The notes under the pieces: model-generated
Seen by the model: the letters and a program-made list of their open reading frames with translations, nothing else
Databases searched by the model: none
Told to the model about the DNA's origin: nothing
Origin: Spirochaetota bacterium
GTDB lineage: Bacteria; Spirochaetota; Spirochaetia; Treponematales; UBA12059
Reading direction: 5' to 3'
DNA: 35,526 bases
Assembly (NCBI GenBank): GCA_022703505.1
Contig: JAKLDN010000012.1
Coordinates: forward strand, 1 to 35,526
Position numbers and translations under genes: made by a program
Part shown: one piece after another, positions 28,620 through 35,526 of the stretch
Layout of the letters: each line of letters opens with the position of its first letter
Position numbering within the stretch: the first letter of the stretch is position 1

Positions 28620-29696
28620 TCATTCCTCCGAGATGTCGATTCTTCCCAGGACGGCCCCAGAACCCAAGTAGAGGCTCCGATCCGCGTGCCGCGTCCAAAG
28701 GGCCCCTCCGGGCAGGGGATACGAAAAGATGACCCGGGCGGGCGGCTCGAAACAGACCACCCCTCCGGTGCGGGCCGCCCGGAAGAACAGGTACTCCAGG
28801 CCCCGGGAGGCGTCGGAGGCCAGTTCGAAGCTTTCCGCGCGCAGGGGCAGCAGGGATTCCCGGCCGGTTTGACGGTCGTAGACGGCGATGCCCTCGGATT
28901 GGCGGTACAGGACGTACCGGCCGTCCCCGGTGAACCGTACCGTCACGGGTTCCCGATAATCGCTGTCCAGGTACCTGTGGTACTGGACCTTGAAGGCGCC
29001 GCCCTTCCGGACCAGGAGGATGAACCTCTGCCGGTCCGCCCCGCAGACCGCCGCGATCGCCTCTTCCCGGGGGTCCAGGGCTACCCCCAGGGTGACCTCG
29101 ATCCGACTTCCCCCGGGCGCGAAGCTGAGGACGGACTTGCCGTCGGCGTCCACGCATTCGATGCTCCCGTCCAGCAGGCCGGCCACGGCCAGGGACTCCG
29201 TGGCGTCGAAGTCGGTGATCTTGAACGGGAAATCGTAGGACCAGAGCAGCTTGCCCTCCGGTGAATACTCGGAGACCGAATCCATCTCCGGGGACATCAG
29301 GAACAATCGTCCGGACCGGAAAAAGGGCCAGCCCTCGGCCTGGATCCGGAAGGCGGGGTCGCCTCCGGGGGTGAAGGCAGAGAGAACCTTGGATTCACGC
29401 TCGTAGGGCAGGAAGAGGGAATCGGACACGGCCGCGTCGAAGGCCGCCCCCCTCGACCAGATCCGCGTCCCGTCGGGAGTCACCGCTCCGTACCGGCCGC
29501 CCAGATGGAAGGAGAAGGCAAGCGCCGGATCGGGGGACGGCTCCGGATCCGCGTCCCGGGACACGTCCCCGGCCCAGACGGGATGCAGGGCGAGCTCCTT
29601 CTGAAGGGGTTCCGCGGCGGCGAAAAAATACCCCAGGAACGCGAGAGCGATGAGGGCGTACAGGAGCCTGTTCGGACGTTCGTCTACATCCCGCAT
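28620..29696 (-). CDS. Membrane-anchored beta-propeller-like protein
   Basis: A 358-residue protein. RLLYALIALAFLGYFFAAAEP (10-30) is a signal anchor. The rest has repeated short strands of the PQQ/WD propeller type: YGAVTPDGTRIWSRG, FRSGRLFLMSPEMDSVSEYSPEGKLLWSYDF, LLDGSIECVDADGKSVLSF, FTGDGRYVLYRQSEGIAVYDRQTGRE, DRSLYLGSGAVLGRID. About seven repeats are plausible. No catalytic residues are recognised. It sits directly upstream of the degenerate LytM protein (stop and start adjacent), so a shared envelope role is likely. GGAAAGG precedes the ATG at 29696. Confidence 0.7.
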   Translation of the reverse strand: MRDVDERPNRLLYALIALAFLGYFFAAAEPLQKELALHPVWAGDVSRDADPEPSPDPALAFSFHLGGRYGAVTPDGTRIWSRGAAFDAAVSDSLFLPYERESKVLSAFTPGGDPAFRIQAEGWPFFRSGRLFLMSPEMDSVSEYSPEGKLLWSYDFPFKITDFDATESLAVAGLLDGSIECVDADGKSVLSFAPGGSRIEVTLGVALDPREEAIAAVCGADRQRFILLVRKGGAFKVQYHRYLDSDYREPVTVRFTGDGRYVLYRQSEGIAVYDRQTGRESLLPLRAESFELASDASRGLEYLFFRAARTGGVVCFEPPARVIFSYPLPGGALWTRHADRSLYLGSGAVLGRIDISEE

Positions 29697-29741
29697 CGCG
29701 GCCTTTCCAAATAGGGTCGGTCTTTCCAGGAGGCGCTTAAT

Positions 29742-29769
29742 GGTATATAGTGAAGCCTCCCGTTGTCAA
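29742..29769 (-). promoter_or_regulatory. Promoter of the propeller-LytM operon, overlapping a divergent cdd promoter
   Basis: Minus strand: TTGACA (29764-29769), 16-base spacer, TATACC (29742-29747). On the plus strand TTTCCA (29723-29728) with TATAGT (29746-29751) at 17 bases could serve cdd. The -10 elements overlap, so the two promoters would exclude each other. Confidence 0.65.
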
Positions 29770-29804
29770 CCGAACCAATCCCTACGAAGCGCGGGAGAGC
29801 ATCG

Positions 29805-30206
29805 ATGGAACTCGAGGAACTGTACCGGGAAGCCCGAAAAGCTGCGCAAAACTCGTATTCCCCGTATTCGAAATTCCGGGTCGGAGCGGCCCTGCTCTGC
29901 GGGGACGGGACCGTTGTCACCGGCGCGAACGTGGAGAACCGGTCCTTCGGGCTGACGATCTGCGCGGAGCGCGGAGCGATCACCGCCGCCGTTTCCTCGG
30001 GGCGCAGGAAATTCCTCGCCCTGGCCATCTGCACCCCCGACGCGGAGTATCCCGTCTGCCTCTGCGGGGCCTGCCGTCAGTTCCTGAGCGAGTTCGCGGA
30101 TCCGACCCTGCCCATCGCCTTCGGCCACGGAGACTCCATCGGAGCCCGGACGACCATGAAGGAATTGATGCCCCTGGATTCCCTGCACGAACTCGCGGAC
30201 AGGTGA
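29805..30206 (+). CDS. cdd: Cytidine deaminase
   Basis: A 133-residue homotetramer-type cytidine deaminase, converting cytidine and deoxycytidine to uridine forms. FRVGAALL near 25, NVENRSFGLTICAERGA near 43-59 (zinc Cys and catalytic Glu) and PVCLCGACRQFLSEF near 83-97 (remaining zinc cysteines) are the complete signature. The ATG at 29805 is preferred because GGGAGAG precedes it and the product begins at the usual place. It converges with the next gene; the two stop codons are adjacent. Confidence 0.95.
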   Translation: MELEELYREARKAAQNSYSPYSKFRVGAALLCGDGTVVTGANVENRSFGLTICAERGAITAAVSSGRRKFLALAICTPDAEYPVCLCGACRQFLSEFADPTLPIAFGHGDSIGARTTMKELMPLDSLHELADR

Positions 30207-31013
30207 TCAGCGCTTCGGGGCTTCCCTCTTCTTGATGTCGCTCTCCAGCTTGGCGGTCCAGATGTCCGCCTTCTTTTTCAATTCCTCCACGTCGTCCCGA
30301 TCCCCCAGGACGGCGTGCACCCGGCGGATCGCGTTCAGGAAGAGGATGGCGATGCGGAAGTCCTCCGCCTTGTTGGAGAAAATCTCGTACTTTTCCCGGT
30401 ACTTGTCCGCGGAATCCCGGAAGAGCCGCTTGACCATCGAAAGGTGCTGGTGGGTGACCTCCCGGTGGGGAGAGTCGAAATCCAGGTTGGCGGGGAGGCT
30501 CTTCAGGTCCAGGAGGTTCTTGGCCACCGTGGCGTACTTGCCCCAGAGCTCGATGAAGGCCCACTTCCACCGGGACATCTCCCCGTAGGCGTCCTCCAGC
30601 TCCTGTATGGCGAAACCCAGCTTCATGAGGAGCTGGTAGCGGCTCTGGGGACTCAGGTCGGAGATGGCTTCCAGGTTCTTCTCGTAGTCGGAGTAGGGAG
30701 CGTCGATGTAGGCGGTGACGGTGTCCTCGAAGTGCTTGATGGCCCGGGCGATGGCGCGGCGCGCCTCCGCGAGGTAGTCCTCGTTCTTGATGCCCAGGAG
30801 GGCCACCGAGACGGAGTTGATCAGGATGTAATGGGAGGCGACGTTCAGGGCCTCCTCCGCGGCGGCTATCCGCTTGTACGCGACCCCCGGATCGTCGGAA
30901 CTCAGGAGCTCCTGCAGGGTCTTTTCCTTAGAGAGTCGGGCGTCGATGAGTTTCTTGTATTCCTTCACCTTCTCGAAGTAGAGGTTGCGCTGTTCCTGCG
31001 TTATCTTACCCAT
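30207..31013 (-). CDS. Conserved helical protein of unknown function, recN operon
   Basis: A 268-residue soluble, nearly all-helical protein without signal peptide. Notable stretches are QRNLYFEKVKEYKKLIDARLSKEKTL, a central ARRAIARAIKHFEDTVTAYID, and a charged C-terminus AKLESDIKKREAPKR. I recognise it only as the kind of conserved protein found in spirochaetes; no domain can be named. It overlaps recN by 8 bases, so translation is coupled and a role linked to this operon is possible. Codon use is like its neighbours. Confidence 0.8.
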   Translation of the reverse strand: MGKITQEQRNLYFEKVKEYKKLIDARLSKEKTLQELLSSDDPGVAYKRIAAAEEALNVASHYILINSVSVALLGIKNEDYLAEARRAIARAIKHFEDTVTAYIDAPYSDYEKNLEAISDLSPQSRYQLLMKLGFAIQELEDAYGEMSRWKWAFIELWGKYATVAKNLLDLKSLPANLDFDSPHREVTHQHLSMVKRLFRDSADKYREKYEIFSNKAEDFRIAILFLNAIRRVHAVLGDRDDVEELKKKADIWTAKLESDIKKREAPKR

Positions 31014-32709
31014 CGTTTTCCCGCCAATTACCGTAGCGCCTTAGAAGCTCCACCGCGTGGGCGTAGGACACTTCGGTCTTGGAATCGCCCGCCAGCATGC
31101 GCGCTATCTCCCGGGCCGTAGCCTCACCGGACAGGGCCGCCAAGCGGGTGACCGTCCGGTCCTGCTGGACGGCTTTTTCCACCCTGTAGTGAGTATCGGC
31201 GCGAACGGCGATGGACGCAAGGTGGGTGATGCACAGGACCTGCTTCCGGGCGGCCAGGGCGTGGAGGTGCTCCCCCACGGAAAGGGCGACCTCTCCTCCG
31301 ATCCCGGCGTCGACTTCGTCGAAGATCAGGGTCCCGATGGTGTCCGTGTCCGCAAGGGCGGTCTTCACGGCCAGCATGACCCGGCTCATCTCGCCCCCCG
31401 AGGCTATGCGCGCGAGTTCCCGCAGGGGTTCCCCCCGGTTCGGGGAGATCAGGAAATCGATTTCGTCGATCCCGTTCGGGCCGACCACGGCCTTGCCCCC
31501 GTCGGAATCCTTGCGGGCCAGCCGGATCGAGAACCGGGCGCCGGGCATGCCCAGGGTGCGCAGGATGGCCACGATCCGCTCCTCCAGGTCCGAACCCGCC
31601 GCGGCCCGGGCCTTCGAGACGGCAAGGGCCCGGTCGTAGACCTCCCGCTCCAGGACGGCGATCTCGGCCTCCCGGGCGGCCTTGTCCTCCTCCCAGTTCG
31701 AGAGGCGTTCCAGGCGGGCGGCCCCGTCCGCGCCGTAGGCGATCACCTCTTCCAGGGTATCGCCGTACTTCTTCTTGAGCCTCTGGAGCTCCGCGATACG
31801 GGACTCCACGGCCTCGAGCCGTTCCGGGCTGAATCGGAGGGCGTCCATGTAATGCCGAAGGGTGTCCGCGACGTCTTCCAGCTCGTAGTACCCGTCGTCC
31901 ACCCTCCGGGCGAGGTCGGAGACCTTGGAGTCGATGGCCTGGGCCGACTCCAGGAGGGTCCGGACCTTCCGGAGCGCGGGCAGGGCCCCTCCCGACGGGT
32001 CGGCCAGGAGATCCCGGGCACCTTCCACCGCGGAGGCGAGTTTCTCGAACTGGGACAGGAGGCGTTCCTCCTCCTCGAGCTCCGCGTCCTCCCCGGGCTT
32101 GAGCTTGGCCTTGGAGATCTCGTCCACCGCGAAAGCCAGGAGCTCGGCCTCCCGGGCTCGCTCCCGTTCCGAGGCCGCCATGCCCTCGAACTCCCGGCGC
32201 CGGGAGGCGAGCAGGGTAAAGCGCTCGCCGAAGGCCTCCACCTCCGCCTCGATACGGGCGAAGCGGTCCAGGAGGCGGCGCTGGGAATCCGGGCGGAGGA
32301 GGGATTGGTGCTCGTGCTGCCCGTGGACGTCCACCAGGAGGCTCGTGAAGTCCGCCAGGTCCTGACGCAGGGCGGGGACGTTCTGGATGTAGACGGATCC
32401 CCGGCCCGTGCTCTTCAGGGACCTGCGGATGACGACGGTGCCGTCCTCGCAATCCATGCCGTGGGCGGACAACCAGGCCCTCGCCTCGGGGTTGCCCGAG
32501 ACGTCCAGGACCCCGGAAACCAGGGTCTCCTCGGCACCGGACCGAATGATCCCGGTGTCCGCCTTGCCGCCCAGGAGGAATCCCAGGGCCCCGATCAGGA
32601 TCGACTTGCCGGCCCCGGTCTCCCCGGTCAGGAGGTTGAGCCCGGGACCGAACCGGACGCTGACCCGGTCGATGAGGGCGAAATCCCGGATCGTCAGCTC
32701 CTCAAGCAT
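31006..32709 (-). CDS. recN: DNA repair protein RecN
   Basis: A 567-residue SMC-like ATPase for double-strand break repair. Walker A GETGAGKS is at 29-36; two coiled-coil arms (about 150-370, for example EEERLLSQFEKLASAVEGA and LQRLKKKYGDTLEEVIAYG) are followed by the ABC signature ASGGEMSRVMLAVK and Walker B LIFDEVDAGIGGEVA near 455-470. It starts MLEELTIRDFALIDRV as usual. It overlaps nadK by 8 bases upstream and the hypothetical gene by 8 bases downstream. Confidence 0.96.
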   Translation of the reverse strand: MLEELTIRDFALIDRVSVRFGPGLNLLTGETGAGKSILIGALGFLLGGKADTGIIRSGAEETLVSGVLDVSGNPEARAWLSAHGMDCEDGTVVIRRSLKSTGRGSVYIQNVPALRQDLADFTSLLVDVHGQHEHQSLLRPDSQRRLLDRFARIEAEVEAFGERFTLLASRRREFEGMAASERERAREAELLAFAVDEISKAKLKPGEDAELEEEERLLSQFEKLASAVEGARDLLADPSGGALPALRKVRTLLESAQAIDSKVSDLARRVDDGYYELEDVADTLRHYMDALRFSPERLEAVESRIAELQRLKKKYGDTLEEVIAYGADGAARLERLSNWEEDKAAREAEIAVLEREVYDRALAVSKARAAAGSDLEERIVAILRTLGMPGARFSIRLARKDSDGGKAVVGPNGIDEIDFLISPNRGEPLRELARIASGGEMSRVMLAVKTALADTDTIGTLIFDEVDAGIGGEVALSVGEHLHALAARKQVLCITHLASIAVRADTHYRVEKAVQQDRTVTRLAALSGEATAREIARMLAGDSKTEVSYAHAVELLRRYGNWRENDG

Positions 32710-33559
32710 CCGGTCCCCCGGACCAGTTGAGCTTGTGCCGAAGGACGTCGTAGAAGGAGGCCCGGCCGGCGCACCAGATGCGGGCCCGGGACTCGGAGCG
32801 ACGGAACAGGACGCGGTCCCCGGGCGCCAGGTCGAAGAAATCCTGGCCGTCGAGGGTTAGGATCAGGGAGCTTCTCTGCTTTTCCGCGACGTTCACCTCG
32901 ATCTCCTCGCTCCCCGGGAGGACCAGGGGTCGATTGGAAAGGGCGAAGGGACAGATCGGATTGAAGACCAGGGCGTCCAGGTCGGGCTCCAGGATGGGCC
33001 CCCCCGCGGCCAGGGAATAGGCCGTGGAGCCCGTCGGGGTCGCGACGATGGCACCGTCGGACTTGTAGGAACACAGGGGAGCCCCGCTCACGACGACCCG
33101 GAGGTCCAGGATCTTGGCGCTCCCGGATCCCGAGACGACCCCCTCGTTCAGGGCCGTGAACCGGGCCTCGGTCCGTCCGTCCCGGACCACCTCCACGTCC
33201 AGCATCACCCGCTCCGAGAGGGTGAGCCGCCCGGCCAGGCAGTCCTCCAGGCGATGCCTCCACTCGCTTTTCCGTATCCAGGCGATGAAACCCAGGCTGC
33301 CGAGGTTGACGGGGAACACGGGGACCTTCCAGGGGGCGGTGATCCGGGAGGAATACAGGACGGTGCCGTCCCCTCCCAGGGAGACCGCGAAGTCGGCCCC
33401 GGCCACGCGGGGGACCTCGTCGGGTTTGCCCGCGAACGCGTGCACGTCCACCGTATGGCCCCGCTCCCGAAGGAAGTGGCCGATCTCCCGGGCTACCTCC
33501 CCGGCGTCATCCTTGGACAGGTTCGCGATGATCAGGGCACGGCCGGGATCGGACTGCAC
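32702..33559 (-). CDS. nadK: NAD kinase
   Basis: A 285-residue NAD kinase making NADP. GGDGTVLYSS (62-71) is the diphosphate-binding motif with catalytic Asp; PVNLGSLGFIAWI near 81, TALNEGVVSG near 131 and SDGAIVATPTGSTAYSLAAGGPI near 160 complete the family pattern. The GTG at 33559 is chosen because GAGGAGG lies 6 bases upstream; the open frame continues far back inside the preceding gene. nadK beside recN is a common arrangement in bacteria. Confidence 0.95.
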   Translation of the reverse strand: MQSDPGRALIIANLSKDDAGEVAREIGHFLRERGHTVDVHAFAGKPDEVPRVAGADFAVSLGGDGTVLYSSRITAPWKVPVFPVNLGSLGFIAWIRKSEWRHRLEDCLAGRLTLSERVMLDVEVVRDGRTEARFTALNEGVVSGSGSAKILDLRVVVSGAPLCSYKSDGAIVATPTGSTAYSLAAGGPILEPDLDALVFNPICPFALSNRPLVLPGSEEIEVNVAEKQRSSLILTLDGQDFFDLAPGDRVLFRRSESRARIWCAGRASFYDVLRHKLNWSGGPDA

Positions 33560-33570
33560 GGGTGCCTCCT

Positions 33571-34593
33571 CTAGGGCAGGGTCGCCAGGACCCTGGAAAC
33601 CTTCTGCGCCGCGGACTTGCCTATGCGGGGGTGGAGCGGGAAGACCAGGCACCGGAGGGCCAGGGAGGCCGCCTTCGGGCAGGCTCCCTCGGGCACGAGG
33701 GACCGGGCGACGCAGGATCCCTCGAAGGCCAGGGCCGTGTCCACCTCCTTCTTCCGGGCGTAGGCCCGGACGTCCTTCACCCCCGCGGGCAGGACGACGG
33801 GAAGGCCGAAGTACGCGGGCTCCCCTTCCCCCGGAAGCCGGAGGGCGGCATGCTTCGACCGCGCCAGGGCCTCCTCGAAGAGCCGGGCCAGTTCGCGGCG
33901 CCGTTCGAAGGTCCTCTCCAGGGCGCGGATCTGGGAAAGCCCCAGGGCGGCGTTCAGGTCCGTCATGAGAAGCTCCGGAGGCAGGGAGTCCGCCTGGTTC
34001 CGGAGCGCCTGGGCTTCCCGCCGGCCGTTGGCGTAGACCAAGGCCCCCCCGCCGGCCGTGGCCAGGCCCCCCTGCTCGAGCCCCAGCAGGGTCAAGGCTC
34101 CCAGGGAGCCCGCCCGGGTCTGTCCGATGAAGGCTCCGAGGCTTTCCGAGACGTCCTCGACGACGGGGATCCCGAGGTCCACATATTCCTCGGGGTTCGG
34201 AAGGATTCCGGCACCCTCGAAGAGGAGGAGGACCCGGGCTCCGTCCCGGGCCTTGGCCAAGGCTTCCGTATCCGGGCAGCCCGTATCCGGCTCGATATCC
34301 AACCACAAAGGGTTCAGACGCTTGTCTTTCAGCACGTAGGCATAGTACGCCGGAGAGAGCGCGGACAGGGCGACCGTCGCTCCTTCGGGCAGGGCGAAGC
34401 AGTCCAGGGCGGCTCCCAGGGCGAACGCGGGGCTGCGGAAGGCCGCTCCCTGCTCGAAGGCGAGCTGTTCCTTGGCTACGCGGAGGAACTTCGAGAGGAA
34501 GGCTCCCGGCTCCGCGGCGTCCTCCACCATGCAGGAGAGGACGGAATCCATATCCTTTCGACGGATGTAGGAAGAACGGACGGGGATGATCAC
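33571..34593 (-). CDS. DegT/DnrJ/EryC1-like protein lacking the PLP lysine
   Basis: A 340-residue protein with the fold-type I pattern of DegT-family sugar aminotransferases: MIIPVRSSYIRRKDM at the start, PVVEDVSESLGAFIG at 143-157 (the Asp that contacts the PLP nitrogen is Asp147), GSLGALTLLGLEQGGLATAGGGALVY at 162-187, NAALGLSQIRALERTFERRRELARLFEEAL near 212-241. The lysine that should lie in the 'S/F...K..T.GEGG' segment is replaced (LEQGGLATAGGG) and no lysine occurs between about residues 115 and 248. It therefore cannot form the usual Schiff base. It is an intact frame in the cheW-nadK-recN operon, so a non-catalytic or altered role is likelier than decay. Confidence 0.75.
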   Translation of the reverse strand: MIIPVRSSYIRRKDMDSVLSCMVEDAAEPGAFLSKFLRVAKEQLAFEQGAAFRSPAFALGAALDCFALPEGATVALSALSPAYYAYVLKDKRLNPLWLDIEPDTGCPDTEALAKARDGARVLLLFEGAGILPNPEEYVDLGIPVVEDVSESLGAFIGQTRAGSLGALTLLGLEQGGLATAGGGALVYANGRREAQALRNQADSLPPELLMTDLNAALGLSQIRALERTFERRRELARLFEEALARSKHAALRLPGEGEPAYFGLPVVLPAGVKDVRAYARKKEVDTALAFEGSCVARSLVPEGACPKAASLALRCLVFPLHPRIGKSAAQKVSRVLATLP

Positions 34594-34603
34594 TACGGTT
34601 GTC

Positions 34604-35083
34604 CTACTTTCTTAGATCTTCGATCTTCTGGAGCTCCCGGGCGTTGAAGAGTCGGCGGATATCCAGGATGATGAGGTATCCGCTCTTCTGGTTCACGACC
34701 CCCTGGATGTACTCCGAGCCGATTCCGCTGAGCATCTGGGGAGGGGGCTGGATTTCGTTGGCCTCGATGGGGGTCACCCGCTCGATCTTGTCGATGATGA
34801 CCCCGAGCTTCATTCCGGCCACTTCGATGATGATGAACCCGGACAGAAGTTCCGAATCCTCTCCGAGGGCCGCCCGTTTCAAGTGAAACCGCTTGTGCAG
34901 GTTAATGATCGGGATGATCTCGCCGCGCAGATTATAGAGTCCCTCGACGTAGGCCGGCGCATTCGGGATCGTACGAATCTCCTGGATGCGTACTATTTCC
35001 TTCACGTCCATGATGTCGATTCCGTACAGTTCCTCGCTCAGTTGGAAGGTCACGAGCTGGATCTGGCTTTCCGTTTCGGACAT
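34604..35083 (-). CDS. cheW: Chemotaxis coupling protein CheW
   Basis: A 159-residue CheW that links chemoreceptors to CheA. IQLVTFQLSEELYGIDIMDVKEIVRI, YVEGLYNLRGEIIPIINLHKRF and MKLGVIIDKIERVTPI are the characteristic strands, including the conserved NLRG loop. Base composition is somewhat lower in GC than the rest. A promoter lies about 50 bases upstream and a 10-base gap leads into the DegT-like gene. Its presence implies a motile organism. Confidence 0.96.
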   Translation of the reverse strand: MSETESQIQLVTFQLSEELYGIDIMDVKEIVRIQEIRTIPNAPAYVEGLYNLRGEIIPIINLHKRFHLKRAALGEDSELLSGFIIIEVAGMKLGVIIDKIERVTPIEANEIQPPPQMLSGIGSEYIQGVVNQKSGYLIILDIRRLFNARELQKIEDLRK

Positions 35084-35130
35084 GACACCCCCGTTTTAGG
35101 GCCTGTAGAGGCAGGCCGGCCGTCTTCCGT
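35084..35130 (-). promoter_or_regulatory. cheW leader hairpin
   Basis: GGCCTG - 6-base loop - CAGGCC at 35100-35117 lies in the 5' leader, and GGGGGTG serves as ribosome binding site. Whether the small stem has regulatory value is unknown. Confidence 0.35.
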
Positions 35131-35132
35131 GG

Positions 35133-35161
35133 AGTGTAGCATTTTTTGCCCCCGGGAGCAA
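35133..35161 (-). promoter_or_regulatory. cheW operon promoter
   Basis: Minus strand: TTGCTC (35156-35161), exactly 17 bases, TACACT (35133-35138). The leader would be about 43 bases. Confidence 0.65.
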
Positions 35162-35167
35162 GTTTCC

Positions 35168-35200
35168 GGCGAATGCCGTGCGGTACGCACTGCATTCGCC
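35168..35200. repeat. GGCGAATGC hairpin
   Basis: Arms GGCGAATGC / GCATTCGCC with an inner stem GTGCG - GTA - CGCAC. It adjoins the palindrome at 35203, as the GGGGTGTCCA hairpin adjoins the one at 23102. Confidence 0.75.
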
Positions 35201-35202
35201 TC

Positions 35203-35241
35203 GCAGTTTTCGGCGTTCTCTAGGAGAACGCCGAAAACTGC
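35203..35241. repeat. GCAGTTTT..CGTTCT palindrome, copy 2
   Basis: A perfect 18-bp inverted repeat GCAGTTTTCGGCGTTCTC with a TAG centre. Ends (GCAGTTT / AAACTGC) and core (CGTTCT / AGAACG) match the copy at 23102-23138, while the intervening bases differ on both sides in a compensating way. Confidence 0.85.
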
Positions 35242-35266
35242 CGGGCATGATAGCGGCTCCCGGAAC

Positions 35267-35394
35267 GGTGGACAGTGGTCGGTGGACGGTGAACGGCGTG
35301 GTTGCAGCGCACGGCCGCAGCCCACGCCGGGGCGTGGACGGCGCCGGCGGCCGGGAGTAACTTCCGACCTTTGACCCCTGTTCACCGTCCACCG
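35267..35394. repeat. Heptamer-word inverted repeat beside the 5S rRNA gene
   Basis: The left arm reads as successive 7-base words GGTGGAC AGTGGTC GGTGGAC GGTGAAC from 35267. Its 15 bases CGGTGGACGGTGAAC (35280-35294) recur inverted at 35380-35394. The 85 bases between are GC-rich with no gene. Confidence 0.75.
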
Positions 35395-35406
35395 GAATAA
35401 AAAAAA

Positions 35407-35519
<113 letters not shown>

Positions 35520-35526
35520 ATAAAAA

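Overview
The window is a densely packed, roughly 66-68% GC bacterial chromosome segment. Gene content points to an anaerobic member of the Spirochaetota, of the Treponema/Spirochaeta kind. The grounds are an oxygen-sensitive class III ribonucleotide reductase with its own NrdR, a spirochaete-type outer-membrane protein, a CheW / DegT-like / NAD kinase / RecN gene order that I associate with treponemes, and the general style of the Lon and conserved hypothetical proteins. This assignment is inference from family resemblance, not from a search.

Layout. Positions 1-4600 (minus strand): the start of an Lhr-type helicase, then nrdG, a small gene carrying the glycyl-radical segment fused to a redoxin, nrdD without its glycyl-radical end, and nrdR behind a promoter with candidate NrdR boxes. 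Positions 4727-14146 (mostly plus): a small coiled-coil protein, an RsmB-family methyltransferase (minus), a phosphoglycolate phosphatase, a phosphohexomutase overlapping a DnaQ-like exonuclease overlapping an M23 peptidase, a mosaic outer-membrane protein, glucokinase and a UDP-glucose pyrophosphorylase-like protein. Glucokinase, phosphohexomutase and uridylyltransferase together would make UDP-glucose from glucose. Positions 14143-19733 (minus): a PfkB-family kinase, Lon protease and a stand-alone DMSO-reductase-family molybdoenzyme. Positions 19943-20508: tRNA-Val(UAC) followed by an unusual array of repeats built from the tRNA 3' end. Positions 20509-23087 (plus): an AraC regulator and an exported DJ-1/PfpI plus glycosyltransferase-like fusion. 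Positions 23252-29696 (minus): a long housekeeping run (beta-propeller lipo/membrane protein, degenerate LytM protein, YggS, a small membrane protein, flavodoxin-like protein, APRT, iPGM, CYTH). Then cdd (plus), and a minus-strand operon cheW - DegT-like - nadK - recN - hypothetical. The window ends in the 5S rRNA of a minus-strand rRNA operon.

The most interesting items are: (1) a class III RNR split so that the glycyl radical sits on a separate polypeptide fused to a CxxC redoxin; (2) the tRNA-Val 3'-end repeat array, whose spacers hold hairpins with CAGGATG-type (CsrA-like) loops; (3) an outer-membrane protein gene whose central 430 bp is about 49% GC inside a high-GC gene; (4) an exported DJ-1/glycosyltransferase-like fusion; (5) a DegT-family protein without the PLP lysine; and (6) several families of short inverted-repeat elements in the few intergenic gaps.
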